A stretch of DNA of 64,000 nucleotides, from NCBI RefSeq assembly GCF_030812415.1, contig NZ_JAUSST010000005.1, positions 248,001-312,000 of the forward strand, given 5' to 3'. Origin of the DNA: Paenibacillus harenae. GTDB lineage: Bacteria; Bacillota; Bacilli; Paenibacillales; Paenibacillaceae. Made by a program: the position numbers and the translations under genes. Below are positions 48,929-59,112 of this stretch, in pieces; position 1 is the stretch's first letter, and each line of letters opens with the position of its first letter. The notes beneath the pieces are model-generated. The model was not told the origin of the DNA and made no database searches. It saw only the letters and a program-made list of their open reading frames with translations.

Positions 48929-50713
48929 ATGGCATCGACGGTACGGACAACGGATACGTTAAAGCAGCTTGGACGATACGTAATTAGGCAGCCGGTCAGG
49001 CTGGGGTTAGTCAGCTTGTGCACCGCCGGCGCCGCGGCGCTCACGTTGCTTGCGCCTTATTTGCTAGGCGCAGCGCTGGATGATTATATCATTCCGGGCA
49101 AGCGCGAGGGCTTGCTTCGGCTGTGCTTCATCATGCTTGGCATGTATGCCTTAAGCAGCCTTGCGGGCTGGCTTCAAGCGTTTATTTTGGCCGACGTTTC
49201 GCAACGAACGGTGTGGGGGCTGCGGCGCGACCTGTTCGCTCATTTGCAGAAGCTCCCTCTATCGTTCTTCGCTAGCCGCAATCAAGGCGAGCTGATGAGC
49301 CGCACGACCAATGATATCGATAATGTAAGCAACACGCTCAATCAAAGTCTTGTGCAGCTCATATCGAGCGTTATTATGCTGGTTGGATCATTCACGATGA
49401 TGCTCGTGCTCAATGTATGGCTGACGCTCGTTGCTCTCGTCATTATTCCGCTCATCGTCTTCGTTACGAAGCGGATCGCCCGCGTGACCCAGCGGCAATT
49501 CAAAGGGCAGCAGCAGGAGCTCGGCGCGTTGAACGGATTTATAGAAGAGACGGTGTCGGGGCATAAAATCGTTGCTTTGTTCCATCAGGAGGAGCGCGCG
49601 GGCATCGAATTTCGCGAAACGAACGAACGGCTGCGGAAGGCGGGCACGAGGGCGCAGATCTATTCCGGCATGATGGGGCCGATGATGAACCTGATGGGTC
49701 ATGTGAGTTATTTGCTTATTGCGGCTGCCGGCGCATGGCTCGCCCTGCGCGATCTGGCCACGGTTGGCGTTATTATTAGCTTCCTCGCCTATTCGAAACA
49801 GTTCAGCGGACCGCTTAACGAGGTGGCCAATCAGTATAACCTGATACAGGCGGGCGTTGCCGGGGCGGAACGGGTATTCGAGACGATGGCCGTTCCTTCC
49901 GAATATGATGATCATGCGAATGGCGGGGAGACGCTCCGGATGCGTCTTCCGGATGAGGTGAAGGGTCGCGTCGAATTCAGAAAGGTATGCTTTCAATACG
50001 CGCCTGGCAAGGAAACGCTGACGGATATTTCATTCACGGCGGAGCCAGGCCAGACGGTGGCATTGGTCGGTCCGACCGGCGCCGGAAAGACGACGATCAT
50101 TCAGTTAATCGGCCGTTTCTTTGACCCGACGGAGGGGCAAATATGGCTGGACGGGCAAAATATCGCGGAGATCGACAAGGATAGTCTGAGGTCCAAGCTG
50201 GGAATCGTGCTGCAGGATGCACATTTGTTCACCGGTACGATCCGCGACAATATTCGATACGGCCGCTTGGATGCCAGCGACGAGGAGGTCGAGACGGCGG
50301 CGGTTCAAGCGAACGCGCATCCCTTCATAACGGCGCTGCCGGGTGGCTATGATACGGTGCTTACGGCAGAGGGCGGCAACGTCAGTCATGGGCAGAGACA
50401 ACTCATTACGATTGCCCGGGCGATATTGGCAAGCCCTGCTATCCTTATTCTGGATGAAGCGACGAGCAGCGTCGACACGCTGGCCGAGCTTCATATTCAG
50501 CAGGCGATGAAGACGCTGCTTCACGGCAGAACGAGCTTCGTCATCGCCCATCGCCTTAGTACGATCCGCGGCGCGGACATCATTCTGGTCGTCAAGGACG
50601 GCGAGATCGCCGAGCGCGGCAGCCATGAGCAGCTGCTGAAGCTTGGCGGGCTGTACGCGGAGCTGCACGGCAAGCAGTTCGCGGAGGAAGAGGACGAGAA
50701 GGCATTGGTCTGA
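48929..50713 (+). CDS. Heterodimeric ABC exporter, catalytically competent subunit
   Basis: The 594-residue half-transporter has six membrane helices and an ATPase domain. Walker A is GPTGAGKTT, Walker B is LILDEATSSVD with the catalytic Glu, and the switch His is present (FVIAHRLSTI). Its signature motif is degraded to VSHGQRQLITIAR instead of LSGGQ. In a head-to-tail dimer that signature completes the already defective site of the partner, so exactly one of the two ATP sites is inactive, as in BmrCD, LmrCD and TM287/288. ATG 48929 has GGAGG seven bases upstream inside the end of the partner gene. Confidence 0.93.
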   Translation: MASTVRTTDTLKQLGRYVIRQPVRLGLVSLCTAGAAALTLLAPYLLGAALDDYIIPGKREGLLRLCFIMLGMYALSSLAGWLQAFILADVSQRTVWGLRRDLFAHLQKLPLSFFASRNQGELMSRTTNDIDNVSNTLNQSLVQLISSVIMLVGSFTMMLVLNVWLTLVALVIIPLIVFVTKRIARVTQRQFKGQQQELGALNGFIEETVSGHKIVALFHQEERAGIEFRETNERLRKAGTRAQIYSGMMGPMMNLMGHVSYLLIAAAGAWLALRDLATVGVIISFLAYSKQFSGPLNEVANQYNLIQAGVAGAERVFETMAVPSEYDDHANGGETLRMRLPDEVKGRVEFRKVCFQYAPGKETLTDISFTAEPGQTVALVGPTGAGKTTIIQLIGRFFDPTEGQIWLDGQNIAEIDKDSLRSKLGIVLQDAHLFTGTIRDNIRYGRLDASDEEVETAAVQANAHPFITALPGGYDTVLTAEGGNVSHGQRQLITIARAILASPAILILDEATSSVDTLAELHIQQAMKTLLHGRTSFVIAHRLSTIRGADIILVVKDGEIAERGSHEQLLKLGGLYAELHGKQFAEEEDEKALV

Positions 50714-51349
50714 TATTGATATTGTATTCACTGAAGGCTACGAAACCCCCGGCTGTCTTGCGGCAGGAAGCTATGTTGGATTTTTGCAACAACTTTCTGC
50801 CTTCTTTCCCGTTTATATAAGCTGCATTGGATATTCGCATTAACTTTGGCCATTATTTCCGTCAAATGACGGTTCCGAACAAAGTTAGTGCAGAAATCCA
50901 GCATAGCCCTCCAACCTTACTCCTATCTAACGAAGTTCATGCGAAAATCCAACATAGCTCGACCATCTCACATGCAAAAAAGCTTATCTTATACGGACAC
51001 CTGTTCTCCGCCGCGTAACGATAGCTTTTGGTGCCGAAGCCGAAGGACGGCGACAAACGTTTACGCTTGAGTTATCGGCTTGAGACACGAATATATCGGT
51101 TTTTTGAAGAAAATTTACGGTTTTTTACATGTTAATAATTGTATGAAGGGATTAAGATCAAAGGGTATTCGGAAAAAAAACGGGTTGGCAGGCATGTGAG
51201 CAACGTGATAAAGGAGGGTGGCAGCCCAGAGCGGGTATTTGCAAGCGCGCGAAAAGGTCTATTTTGCATAAGTATGTAAACGCTTACTTCATGTATGGAC
51301 ATAAGGTGAAGGCGCTAGTTATTTCTGGAAAGCGGGGGATTACTTTTAT
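50714..51349. repeat. Intergenic repeat cluster B and upstream region of the pectinase gene
   Basis: The 636-base gap has no gene. Four repeat copies lie on alternating strands. CTATGTTGGATTTTTGCA is at 50771-50788 and CTGCATTGGATATTCGCAT at 50822-50840. Inverted copies TGCAGAAATCCAGCATAG and ATGCGAAAATCCAACATAG are at 50889-50906 and 50939-50957. The similarity extends into adjacent AACTTTG/CAAAGTT arms, and CCGTCA/TGACGG sits at the centre. The right part (51020-51349) is A+T-rich, has a cre-like site at 51275 and leads to the pectinase gene. Confidence 0.7.
51275..51288 (+). promoter_or_regulatory. Candidate cre (CcpA) site
   Basis: TGTAAACGCTTACT matches the cre consensus TGWAANCGNTNWCA at all but the last base. 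It lies 62 bases before the start of a secreted polysaccharide-degrading enzyme, where catabolite repression is expected. Confidence 0.65.
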
Positions 51350-54300
51350 ATGAAAAGCAGTATGCGAAGATGGTTGAAGGCTTTTTTGGCCATAGCGATT
51401 GTATGGACGACCCTATTGTCGTCGGCATCGATCGGTTTGCAGCAGCGGGCAAGCGCGGAGCAGCTCGTGCGCAAGTTCGACTTCGGCACGGCGTCAAGTC
51501 CGGTTATGGCCGACTACACGGGCGTTAGCGACTCTACGTTGTACACGGCCGAGCTTGGCTACGGACTGAATGTTGCCGTCGCGTCGCGCATGCGCTCCGG
51601 CGGAACGGACCTGACGAATGATTTTGTGCTGGGAACGGCGTATTCGTTCTATGTCGATATTCCCAATGGCGAATACGATGTAACGGTCATGTCGGGAGAT
51701 CTTCTGACGGGGACGAGCACGACGAAAACGAACGTAATGCTTGAGGATATCGCTGCCGGTACTATATCTTCGCGGCAAGCCGTTACGCAGGCGGTCTATC
51801 GAACGACGGTTGCGGATGGACAACTGACGGTCGGCATAAGCGGCGCGGGCGCAGGCGGCTATTTGAATGCGCTCATTATCGAGGAAGCGATGCCGGTATT
51901 GCCGGACGCGCCCGCGGATCTCGCTGTTACCCGGGTTACGCCTAACGATGTTACGCTCGCTTGGAGCGAGGTAACGGGAGCGGTGAGTTATAACGTATTT
52001 CGGACAGAGGCTTCAACAGGGGAGAATGCGCAAATCGGTCAAAGCACGACTGCCGGTTATGCGGATGCGGATGTTGCGGTAGGAAGCAGTTATTCCTATT
52101 ATGTAACGGCGGTGAATGCGGCTGGCCTGGAGTCGCTGCCAAGCCCTACGGTTGCCGTCGATAGCATTCCTGCGCTGCAGCCGCCGGCAACGCCGGAAGG
52201 CCTCTCCATTAACGAGGTAAGAGAGGACGCCATTGTGCTGGGTTGGAGTTTAACGGAGGGGGCCGCTGCATATATCGTGCTGCGAGCGGATGCGGCGGAA
52301 GGCCCGTATGCGGAGATCGGCCAGTCGGAGTCGCCGTCGTATACAGATTCGGACGCGGATACTTCTGCCGTGCACTATTACAAGGTGAAGGCGGTAAACG
52401 CGAGCGGCCAATCGGAGGAATCGGCTGCGGTTCAAAGCGCCGCTTATGTGCCGCCAATACCGCTGCCGCAAGGCGATGTGCAGCGCTTCGACTTCGGCTC
52501 GGGCGCGCTGGCGGAAGGGTATACGCGAGTGGACGGCACAACGGCATACTCGGACATCATTCATTACGGCTTCACGGATATTTCGAAGGTAACGACAGGC
52601 GATCGCGGCTTGTCCGACCCGGTGAAGACGGACTTTGCGATGCCGCTAGGAACGACCTTCAGCGTAGATCTGCCGAATGGCGATTATACGGTTCAACTGA
52701 TCGCGGGCGATCAAGCGGATGCTTCCGAGATCGCCATAAAGGCGGAATCGATCCAGAAGGTGCAGCTTACGGCCAAAGCGGCGGGGCAGTACCTGGAGAT
52801 GGGCTTCGACATTGCGCTGGTCGACGGGCAGATGAACTTTGATTTTACGGGCACTGCGCCTAAGATCAACGCGCTCGTCATTACGAAGCAAGCCGAGCGG
52901 ACGGCCGGGGAGCAGCCGACGGTCTATATGGCCGGGGATTCCACCGTGCAGACTTACGATCCGTACTGGGAACCGGAAGCGGGTTGGGGACAGATGCTGC
53001 CGCGTTTCTTCAGCGATGCCGTTGTCTTCAAGAACCATGCAATCGGCGGCCGCAGCTCCAAGTCGTTCATCGTGGAAGGCAGACTCGATGAGGTATTGCG
53101 GGCGATCAAGCCTGGCGATTACTTCCTTGTTCAATTCGGGCACAACGATGCGACAATTAGCGTGCCGGATAGGTATGCTTCTCCTGCCGACTTTAAGAAC
53201 TACCTGAAGACATACGTCGAGGGTGCGACGCAGCGCGGTGCGACGCCGATTCTCGTTACGCCGATGGGGCGCCGGGATTATAATGCCGACACCGGCAAGT
53301 TTAATGTAAGCTTCCCGGAATACGTGCAGGCGATGAAGGAGGTTGCCGCGGAGCTGAATGTGCCGCTCGTCGATCTTAGCACGCTTAGCGTCGCGTATTA
53401 CGACTCGATCGGCGTCCAAGCCTCGCTCTCCGTGTTCCTCCATGTCGAGCCGGGCATTTATCAAGCTTTCCCGAACGGTTCGGCGGATAATACGCACTTC
53501 CAGGAGTACGGCGCCATCCAATTGGCGCGGCTGCTTGCGGGCGGCATTGCGGAGTTGGAGCTTCCGCTTGCCGATTATGCGGCGGAAATCGTGCCGCCGG
53601 ACGCGGTGCCGGCGAAGCCGACAGGGCTGATCGCGGGCAGCGTCAGCAACGCGGGCGCGGTATTGAAGTGGAACGGGGACGAGGAAGCCGATATCTACAA
53701 GGTTTATCGCAAGCTCGCTTCCGACTCTGAATCGTCGTATGCCATGATCGGAACGGCGACCGTACCGACGCTGACGATCGGCGGGATGACCGAAGGCAGC
53801 ACCTATCAAGTGCGCGTAACGGCCGTTAACGGCCGCGGCGAATCCGAGCCATCGGACGCGGTTGTGATTACGACCAAGTCGGCGCTGTACCGCTTCGACT
53901 TCGGTCCGGTAGGCGCGCCTGTTGCCGAAGGCTACACCGAGGTAACGCGCAGCGTTATTTATACGCCTGAGCTGGGTTACGGCATTACGAACAGCGCGGG
54001 CATGATCGATCGCGACCGCGGGTCGGCGACGGACGCTTTGCGCAGAGATTTCGTCGCTTATTTCGGCAACAGCTACGAATTCAAGGTTGATCTGCCGAAC
54101 GGCTACTACTCCGTCAAAACGTATACGGGCGACTGGATCGGTTCGACGAGAACGAATGTAGCCATTGAGGGCAAAGATTATGGCACCGTATCGTCCGGCA
54201 GAGCGAATGTAGCCGAGAAGGTGTACAACCAAATCGCGGTGAAGGACGGTCAGATGAACTTCGTTCTGAGCGGCCAGACCGCGCATCTGAACGGCATCGA

Positions 54301-57300
54301 GATTACGCCATTGCTGCTGGCTCCGACGGAGCTCGCGCTGACAAGTCTTGATCTGGAGAACGATCCGGTGTCCGCATCGCTTGCATGGCAAGGCGTTGAC
54401 GAGGCGATTAGCTATCGCGTCTATCGCCAGGCCACGGAGGCTCCGTCGGCTGAGCTGCTGGCGGTAACGAGCGAATTGACCTATGCAGATACGACGGCCG
54501 ATATAGGCTTTGACTATGTATACACGATAACGGCAGTGGACAGCGCTGGCTTTGAGTCCGTAGCGTCCAATGAGCTGGCTATATCGATGATCGATCCGAA
54601 TGTGCCGAAAGCGGCGGTTCCTGCAGGGCTTGCGCTGCAATCCATTCATAAGAACGACGATACGTTCACGTGGGAGGCTGTTGCCGAAGCGAGAATGTAC
54701 AACGTGTACCGCTCCAAGAAGGCGGACGGTCCTTATGTACTGATAGGCAAAGCAACCGAAGCGGTTTATACCGATGAGACTATTTTGAGCACCATTCCTT
54801 ATTACTATAAGGTGGCGTCGGTCAATGCGGGCGGCATCTCCGAGCAATCGGAAAGTCTAGCGACGCCTGCGGTAACGACACTGCTTCGCGGGATGGAGTA
54901 CCTCGATCGCGCTCCGGTAGCCGTGAAATGGGAGGAGGGCAACTATATTGGCTGGAGGCTGCTCGGCCTTGATCTGGAGACGATTGCCTTCAACCTGTAT
55001 CGCGATGGCGTTAAGGTGAACGATACGCCGATTACGGGCAGCACCAATTATGTGGATGCGGGTGGAACAGACGACTCGCGCTACCGCATTACGTCGGTAT
55101 CGAATGGCGCGGAGCAACCTGCCTCGAAGGAATTCGGCGTGTGGCAGCAGGAATACTTGTCCGTACCGCTGCAAAAGCCTGCGGACGCGTATACGAAGGA
55201 CGGCCAGCCTTACACGTACAGCGCCGGCGACGCAAGCGCAGGCGACCTCGACGGAGATGGCGAATACGAGATCGTAATGCTCTGGTCGCCGTCCAATAGC
55301 AAGGACAACTCGCAAGCAGGTTATACCGGTCTTGTCTATATGGATGCTTACAAAATGGACGGTACGCGCCTATGGCGCATCAATCTTGGCCCTAACATTC
55401 GGGCAGGTGCGCACTATTCACCATTTATGGTCTATGACCTGGACGGCGACGGACGTGCCGAGGTAACGCTTAAGACGGCTGACGGAACGGTCGACGGCCA
55501 AGGTATCGCGATCGGCGACGCTGCCGCCGATTACCGCAACAGCACGGGTTACGTGCTGCTTGGCAATGAGTACTTGACCGTGTTCGACGGCTTGTCCGGG
55601 GCGGCGCTCGATACGGTTTCTTACGATCCGCCGCGCGGCGACGTAGGCGCATGGGGAGACGCCTACGGCAACCGGGTCGACCGCTTCCTTGCCGGAGTCG
55701 CATACTTGGACGGGGAGCATCCTAGCGTTATTTTCAGCCGGGGCTATTATACAAGAACGGTACTGGCAGCTTACAACTTTGCGGGCGGCGAGCTGGTGCA
55801 GCAATGGCGATTCGATTCGAACGACGAAGGCTACGGGGCTTATGCCGGCCAAGGCAATCATAATCTATCGGTCGGAGACGTAGACGGGGACGGCAAGGAT
55901 GAAATCTCGTTCGGCGCCATGGCGATCGACGATGACGGCAAGCCGCTCTACAATACGGGGCTGGGCCATGGGGATGCCATGCATCTCGGCGATCTTGACC
56001 CGACAAGACCGGGACTTGAGCTGTTCGACGTTCATGAGCACACGAACTCGCCATACGGCATGGAGCTTCGCGATCCGGCGACGGGCGAGATTCTATGGGG
56101 CGTGTATACGGGTATCGATACAGGGCGCGGGATGTCTGCCGATATTGATCCTAATTATACGGGCGAAGAGATGTGGTCCGCTACGATCACGAACGAGCAG
56201 CATATTCCTATTACAGGGCTTTACAGCGCGAAAGGGCTGCTCATTACGACGAATATTCCGTCTTCCACGAACTTCGGCGTTTGGTGGGACGGTGACCTGC
56301 TTAGAGAGCTGCAGGATTACAATCGGATCGATAAGTGGGATTACGAAAATGAAACGACGATTAATCTGCTGACGGCTGCGGGCGCTGCTTCAAACAATTC
56401 AACGAAGGCGAATCCGAGCTTGCAAGCCGACCTGCTGGGCGACTGGCGAGAGGAAGTGATGTGGCGCTCGAGCGATAGCAGCGAATTACGCATCTATACG
56501 ACGACCGACGTGACCGAGCATCGCATCCATACGCTGATGCACGATCCGATCTACAGGCTGGGCGTTGCGTGGCAAAATACCGGCTACAACCAGCCGCCGC
56601 ATCCGGGCTTCTATCTCGGAGCGGGCATGGAGCAGCCTGCAGCGCCGTTGATCCATTACATCAACGAGCCGCAGCAAACCATAGATACGACGGCGCCTAT
56701 TATTGAAGGACTGCAAGCGGCTCAACTCACTGTGGCCGATACGCTGACGCTTCAAGTGACGGCGGCGGACGCCGAGTCGGATGTCCGCAGCCTATCGCTG
56801 ACGCTGGACGGGGCAGAGGTAGCCAACAATACGGCGCTCTCTCTTGCGGATCTAGCAGGCGTTCATAAGCTGGCTGCCAAAGCGGTCAACTACTCCGGAC
56901 TGGAAGCGACGGTAACCGTCACTCTTATCGTGACAGGAGAAGAGAAAGCAACTGCAGCGCCCGGCAAGCCGGAACTCTCGAACGACAACGGCCATGACAC
57001 GGGTCTGCTGGACGGCAGCTACAAGGTGACAATGAACCTATGGCACGGTCAGAACGGTACCGTATATAAGCTGTACGAGAACGGTCAGCTCATCGATACG
57101 CAAGTGTTGACCGACAATTCACCATCGGCTCAAACGGCGGCAACGAATATAACGGGCAAACCAAACGGCACGTATACGTACACTTGCGAACTCGTTAACT
57201 CGCATGGGACGACCGCTTGCGCACCGCATACCGTGACGGTTAAGGAGGCCGCTCCCGGTAAGCCGGTATTATCGAACGATAATTGGGACGGCAACGGCGA

Positions 57301-57532
57301 TTACAAAGTAACGATGAATATGTGGTGGGGAACGAATGCAACGACTTACCGTCTGTATGAAAACGGCGTGCTGATCGATACCCAGACGCTGACCGCGAAA
57401 TCGCCGAATGCGCAAACCGCGTTCACGGCGATTACGGGCAGGGCGTTGGGCAGCTACTCGTACAAGGCAGAGCTGTCGAACGATGCTGGCGTTACGGAGA
57501 GCAGCGTCATGCAAGTAAACGTAAAGAAGTAA
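51350..57532 (+). CDS. Giant secreted rhamnogalacturonan acetylesterase-lyase
   Basis: The 2060-residue protein degrades the rhamnogalacturonan I backbone of pectin. Domain order: signal peptide cleaved after ASA36; malectin-like (38-177); two fibronectin III (185-370); malectin-like (377-514); SGNH rhamnogalacturonan acetylesterase (524-737) with MAGDSTVQTYDP, GGRSSKSF, QFGHNDATI and DNTHFQEYGA; fibronectin III (753-842); malectin-like (845-988); two fibronectin III (989-1175); family 11 rhamnogalacturonan lyase propeller (1179-1764) starting RGMEYLDRAPVAVKWEEGNY with calcium loops DLDGDGEYEI, DLDGDGRAEV and DVDGDGKDEI; an Ig-like domain; two C-terminal chitinase-type repeats (from 1870 and 1966). 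It joins YesT-like and YesW-like activities in one chain. It is monocistronic, with a cre-like site upstream. Confidence 0.94.
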   Translation: MKSSMRRWLKAFLAIAIVWTTLLSSASIGLQQRASAEQLVRKFDFGTASSPVMADYTGVSDSTLYTAELGYGLNVAVASRMRSGGTDLTNDFVLGTAYSFYVDIPNGEYDVTVMSGDLLTGTSTTKTNVMLEDIAAGTISSRQAVTQAVYRTTVADGQLTVGISGAGAGGYLNALIIEEAMPVLPDAPADLAVTRVTPNDVTLAWSEVTGAVSYNVFRTEASTGENAQIGQSTTAGYADADVAVGSSYSYYVTAVNAAGLESLPSPTVAVDSIPALQPPATPEGLSINEVREDAIVLGWSLTEGAAAYIVLRADAAEGPYAEIGQSESPSYTDSDADTSAVHYYKVKAVNASGQSEESAAVQSAAYVPPIPLPQGDVQRFDFGSGALAEGYTRVDGTTAYSDIIHYGFTDISKVTTGDRGLSDPVKTDFAMPLGTTFSVDLPNGDYTVQLIAGDQADASEIAIKAESIQKVQLTAKAAGQYLEMGFDIALVDGQMNFDFTGTAPKINALVITKQAERTAGEQPTVYMAGDSTVQTYDPYWEPEAGWGQMLPRFFSDAVVFKNHAIGGRSSKSFIVEGRLDEVLRAIKPGDYFLVQFGHNDATISVPDRYASPADFKNYLKTYVEGATQRGATPILVTPMGRRDYNADTGKFNVSFPEYVQAMKEVAAELNVPLVDLSTLSVAYYDSIGVQASLSVFLHVEPGIYQAFPNGSADNTHFQEYGAIQLARLLAGGIAELELPLADYAAEIVPPDAVPAKPTGLIAGSVSNAGAVLKWNGDEEADIYKVYRKLASDSESSYAMIGTATVPTLTIGGMTEGSTYQVRVTAVNGRGESEPSDAVVITTKSALYRFDFGPVGAPVAEGYTEVTRSVIYTPELGYGITNSAGMIDRDRGSATDALRRDFVAYFGNSYEFKVDLPNGYYSVKTYTGDWIGSTRTNVAIEGKDYGTVSSGRANVAEKVYNQIAVKDGQMNFVLSGQTAHLNGIEITPLLLAPTELALTSLDLENDPVSASLAWQGVDEAISYRVYRQATEAPSAELLAVTSELTYADTTADIGFDYVYTITAVDSAGFESVASNELAISMIDPNVPKAAVPAGLALQSIHKNDDTFTWEAVAEARMYNVYRSKKADGPYVLIGKATEAVYTDETILSTIPYYYKVASVNAGGISEQSESLATPAVTTLLRGMEYLDRAPVAVKWEEGNYIGWRLLGLDLETIAFNLYRDGVKVNDTPITGSTNYVDAGGTDDSRYRITSVSNGAEQPASKEFGVWQQEYLSVPLQKPADAYTKDGQPYTYSAGDASAGDLDGDGEYEIVMLWSPSNSKDNSQAGYTGLVYMDAYKMDGTRLWRINLGPNIRAGAHYSPFMVYDLDGDGRAEVTLKTADGTVDGQGIAIGDAAADYRNSTGYVLLGNEYLTVFDGLSGAALDTVSYDPPRGDVGAWGDAYGNRVDRFLAGVAYLDGEHPSVIFSRGYYTRTVLAAYNFAGGELVQQWRFDSNDEGYGAYAGQGNHNLSVGDVDGDGKDEISFGAMAIDDDGKPLYNTGLGHGDAMHLGDLDPTRPGLELFDVHEHTNSPYGMELRDPATGEILWGVYTGIDTGRGMSADIDPNYTGEEMWSATITNEQHIPITGLYSAKGLLITTNIPSSTNFGVWWDGDLLRELQDYNRIDKWDYENETTINLLTAAGAASNNSTKANPSLQADLLGDWREEVMWRSSDSSELRIYTTTDVTEHRIHTLMHDPIYRLGVAWQNTGYNQPPHPGFYLGAGMEQPAAPLIHYINEPQQTIDTTAPIIEGLQAAQLTVADTLTLQVTAADAESDVRSLSLTLDGAEVANNTALSLADLAGVHKLAAKAVNYSGLEATVTVTLIVTGEEKATAAPGKPELSNDNGHDTGLLDGSYKVTMNLWHGQNGTVYKLYENGQLIDTQVLTDNSPSAQTAATNITGKPNGTYTYTCELVNSHGTTACAPHTVTVKEAAPGKPVLSNDNWDGNGDYKVTMNMWWGTNATTYRLYENGVLIDTQTLTAKSPNAQTAFTAITGRALGSYSYKAELSNDAGVTESSVMQVNVKK

Positions 57533-57553
57533 TTGCGATGACGCAATAAAAAG

Positions 57554-57599
57554 AGAGTGCCCTAGAGCCATCCATTCGCGGTGGCCTCCAGGGCACTCT
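57554..57599. terminator. Bidirectional terminator between convergent genes
   Basis: AGAGTGCCCT pairs with AGGGCACTCT, with an inner GCCATCC/GGTGGC stem. T-rich ends occur on both strands. It ends both the pectinase gene and the minus-strand gene beyond it. Confidence 0.9.
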
Positions 57600-57608
57600 T
57601 TATTTCAT

Positions 57609-59112
57609 TTAGCTATGCAGCTTCTTGGCGATAAGATCCGGCTTCGGCGTCCGTTTCGTATGATCGGGGTTCAGGCCTATATTGCGGAGCAGCTCTTCGT
57701 ACTGCGCGTCTTTGCCGACAACGCCCTTCTCGTAGATCGTATGAGCGAGGTCGGTTACGATCTGGGCATAGCACTGGGCTACGCTGTTGAAGCCGTTCTT
57801 CTGCAGGAGCGTCTCGCGGACTTTGGACTTCTCCTGCTTCTGTTCGGGGTTGGCTGCCTGCAGCTCGGCCAGCTTCTTGTCCACATCGAGGAATCGGTCG
57901 ACGACCTCTTCCTTCCGCGTGCGCTTCTTGTAAAATTTGTAGACCGCCGCGATACCGCCGATCGCGCCTGCCACGCCAAGCAGCAGCCAGCCGACGGGTG
58001 TCGCCGCCCCCGCGGCAAGCAGGATGCCGCCGCCTACAACCATCGCTGCGCCCTTCAGCGCCGTTGCCGCGCTCTTCGTCTTGTTAATCTTCTGCGTGCT
58101 TGCGCCAAGGCCTGCCGCCCGGCTCAAGTCCGCGTCCTTGCCGGCAGACGCCTTCTCCAGCGCGTTCAGCTTGTTCATGCGCTTGCCATGCGTGTAGACG
58201 CCGGCTACGCCGCTCGCCAAATAGGCCGCGCCGCCTACGACGCCAGCCGCGCCGACCGCTGCCGTAGCCGCGCCGGCCGCTGCCGTAGCCGCGCCGGCCG
58301 CTGCCGTAGCCGCGCCGCTGACCGCGGCTCCCATGAACTTCTGCGTGTTGACGACGCCGGTAGCGCCGAAACGCGCCAAGTCTGCCGCGCCGCTGGCGCC
58401 TTCGCCAACGACGTTCTCGAACTTGTCGAAGCCGCCTTGCGCTTCGTCGTGATTCTGAACGGCATTATAGATCTGCACGCCCGACGTTACGCCGCTAAGC
58501 GCTGCGGAAGCGGGACCCATGTCGATAACCGCGCCGAATGCGCCTTCCTTGCCGGCGCCTACAATGCCCTGCACTTCGCCGGTGGTAGAGGCGGCCGCGC
58601 TCGATGCGCCTACGGAGGCTGCTGCGGCCGTCGTCGCATAGGTGACGTAGACGCGGTCCGTGTCTTCGTTGTAGTTCTGCGTCTTCTGGCTGTTGACCGT
58701 TCGAACGATCTTCGAGAACTTGTCCCAATCGATGCTGCGGCCGAAAATGCCTGTCAAATGTTTCTTTGCTTTGGCGAGGGACGGAGCGCCGGAACCTCCC
58801 GCGAACAAATTGATCGCGATCTTCCGTTGCATAGGTCCAAACGCCGTATAGAAGCCGTGCAAGGCCGTTTTCTTATCCTTGGCCGCTTCGGCGGCGATCC
58901 AGCTCTCGATAGCGGCGGATCCGCCCGCTGCGGGAGGCGTTGCTCCGCCCGCCGCTTGCGCGACCTTATTGCCCGCCGAGCGCTGCAAAGCCAGCGCGCC
59001 CTCCGGCGAAGCGCTTAATTGCAGTGGCGATGCTGCCGCTGCGGACTGCTCCGGGGGTTGATTTGACTTGCGCTGGTGATGGCCGCTTCGTTAGCGCTGA
59101 TTGTTTCGGCAA
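57609..59112 (-). CDS. LQRSAGN-motif alanine/glycine-rich protein, frameshifted near its 5' end
   Basis: The downstream frame covers about 480 residues. It contains LSASPEGALALQRSAGNKV, resembling the LQR-x-AGN motif near the N-terminus of many proteins tied to extracellular contractile injection systems. A soluble region (AIESWIAAEAAKDKKTALHG) follows, then a long Ala/Gly-rich hydrophobic stretch with a heptapeptide repeat, a second hydrophobic part (VVGGGILLAAGAATPVGWLL) and a basic helical C-terminus. No start codon fits this frame. A TTG at 59112 with GGAGGGG seven bases upstream gives MPKQSALTKRPSPAQVKST in another frame. The two join if one base is removed from the G5 tract at 59053-59057. 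It may be a loaded effector or toxin-like cargo; no injection-system genes are in the window. Confidence 0.6.
58246..58318 (-). repeat. 21-bp tandem repeat, about 3.5 copies, in coding sequence
   Basis: Units at 58246-58266, 58267-58287, 58288-58308 and a partial fourth share GCCGCTGCCGTA and encode repeats of AAAGAAT on the minus strand. The second and third units are identical. This is a likely copy-number-variable site. Confidence 0.85.

Noticed and set aside
52646..54847. A 733-codon minus-strand open frame inside the pectinase gene
   Set aside because: Opposite strand of conserved domains; long only because of high G+C and codon bias.
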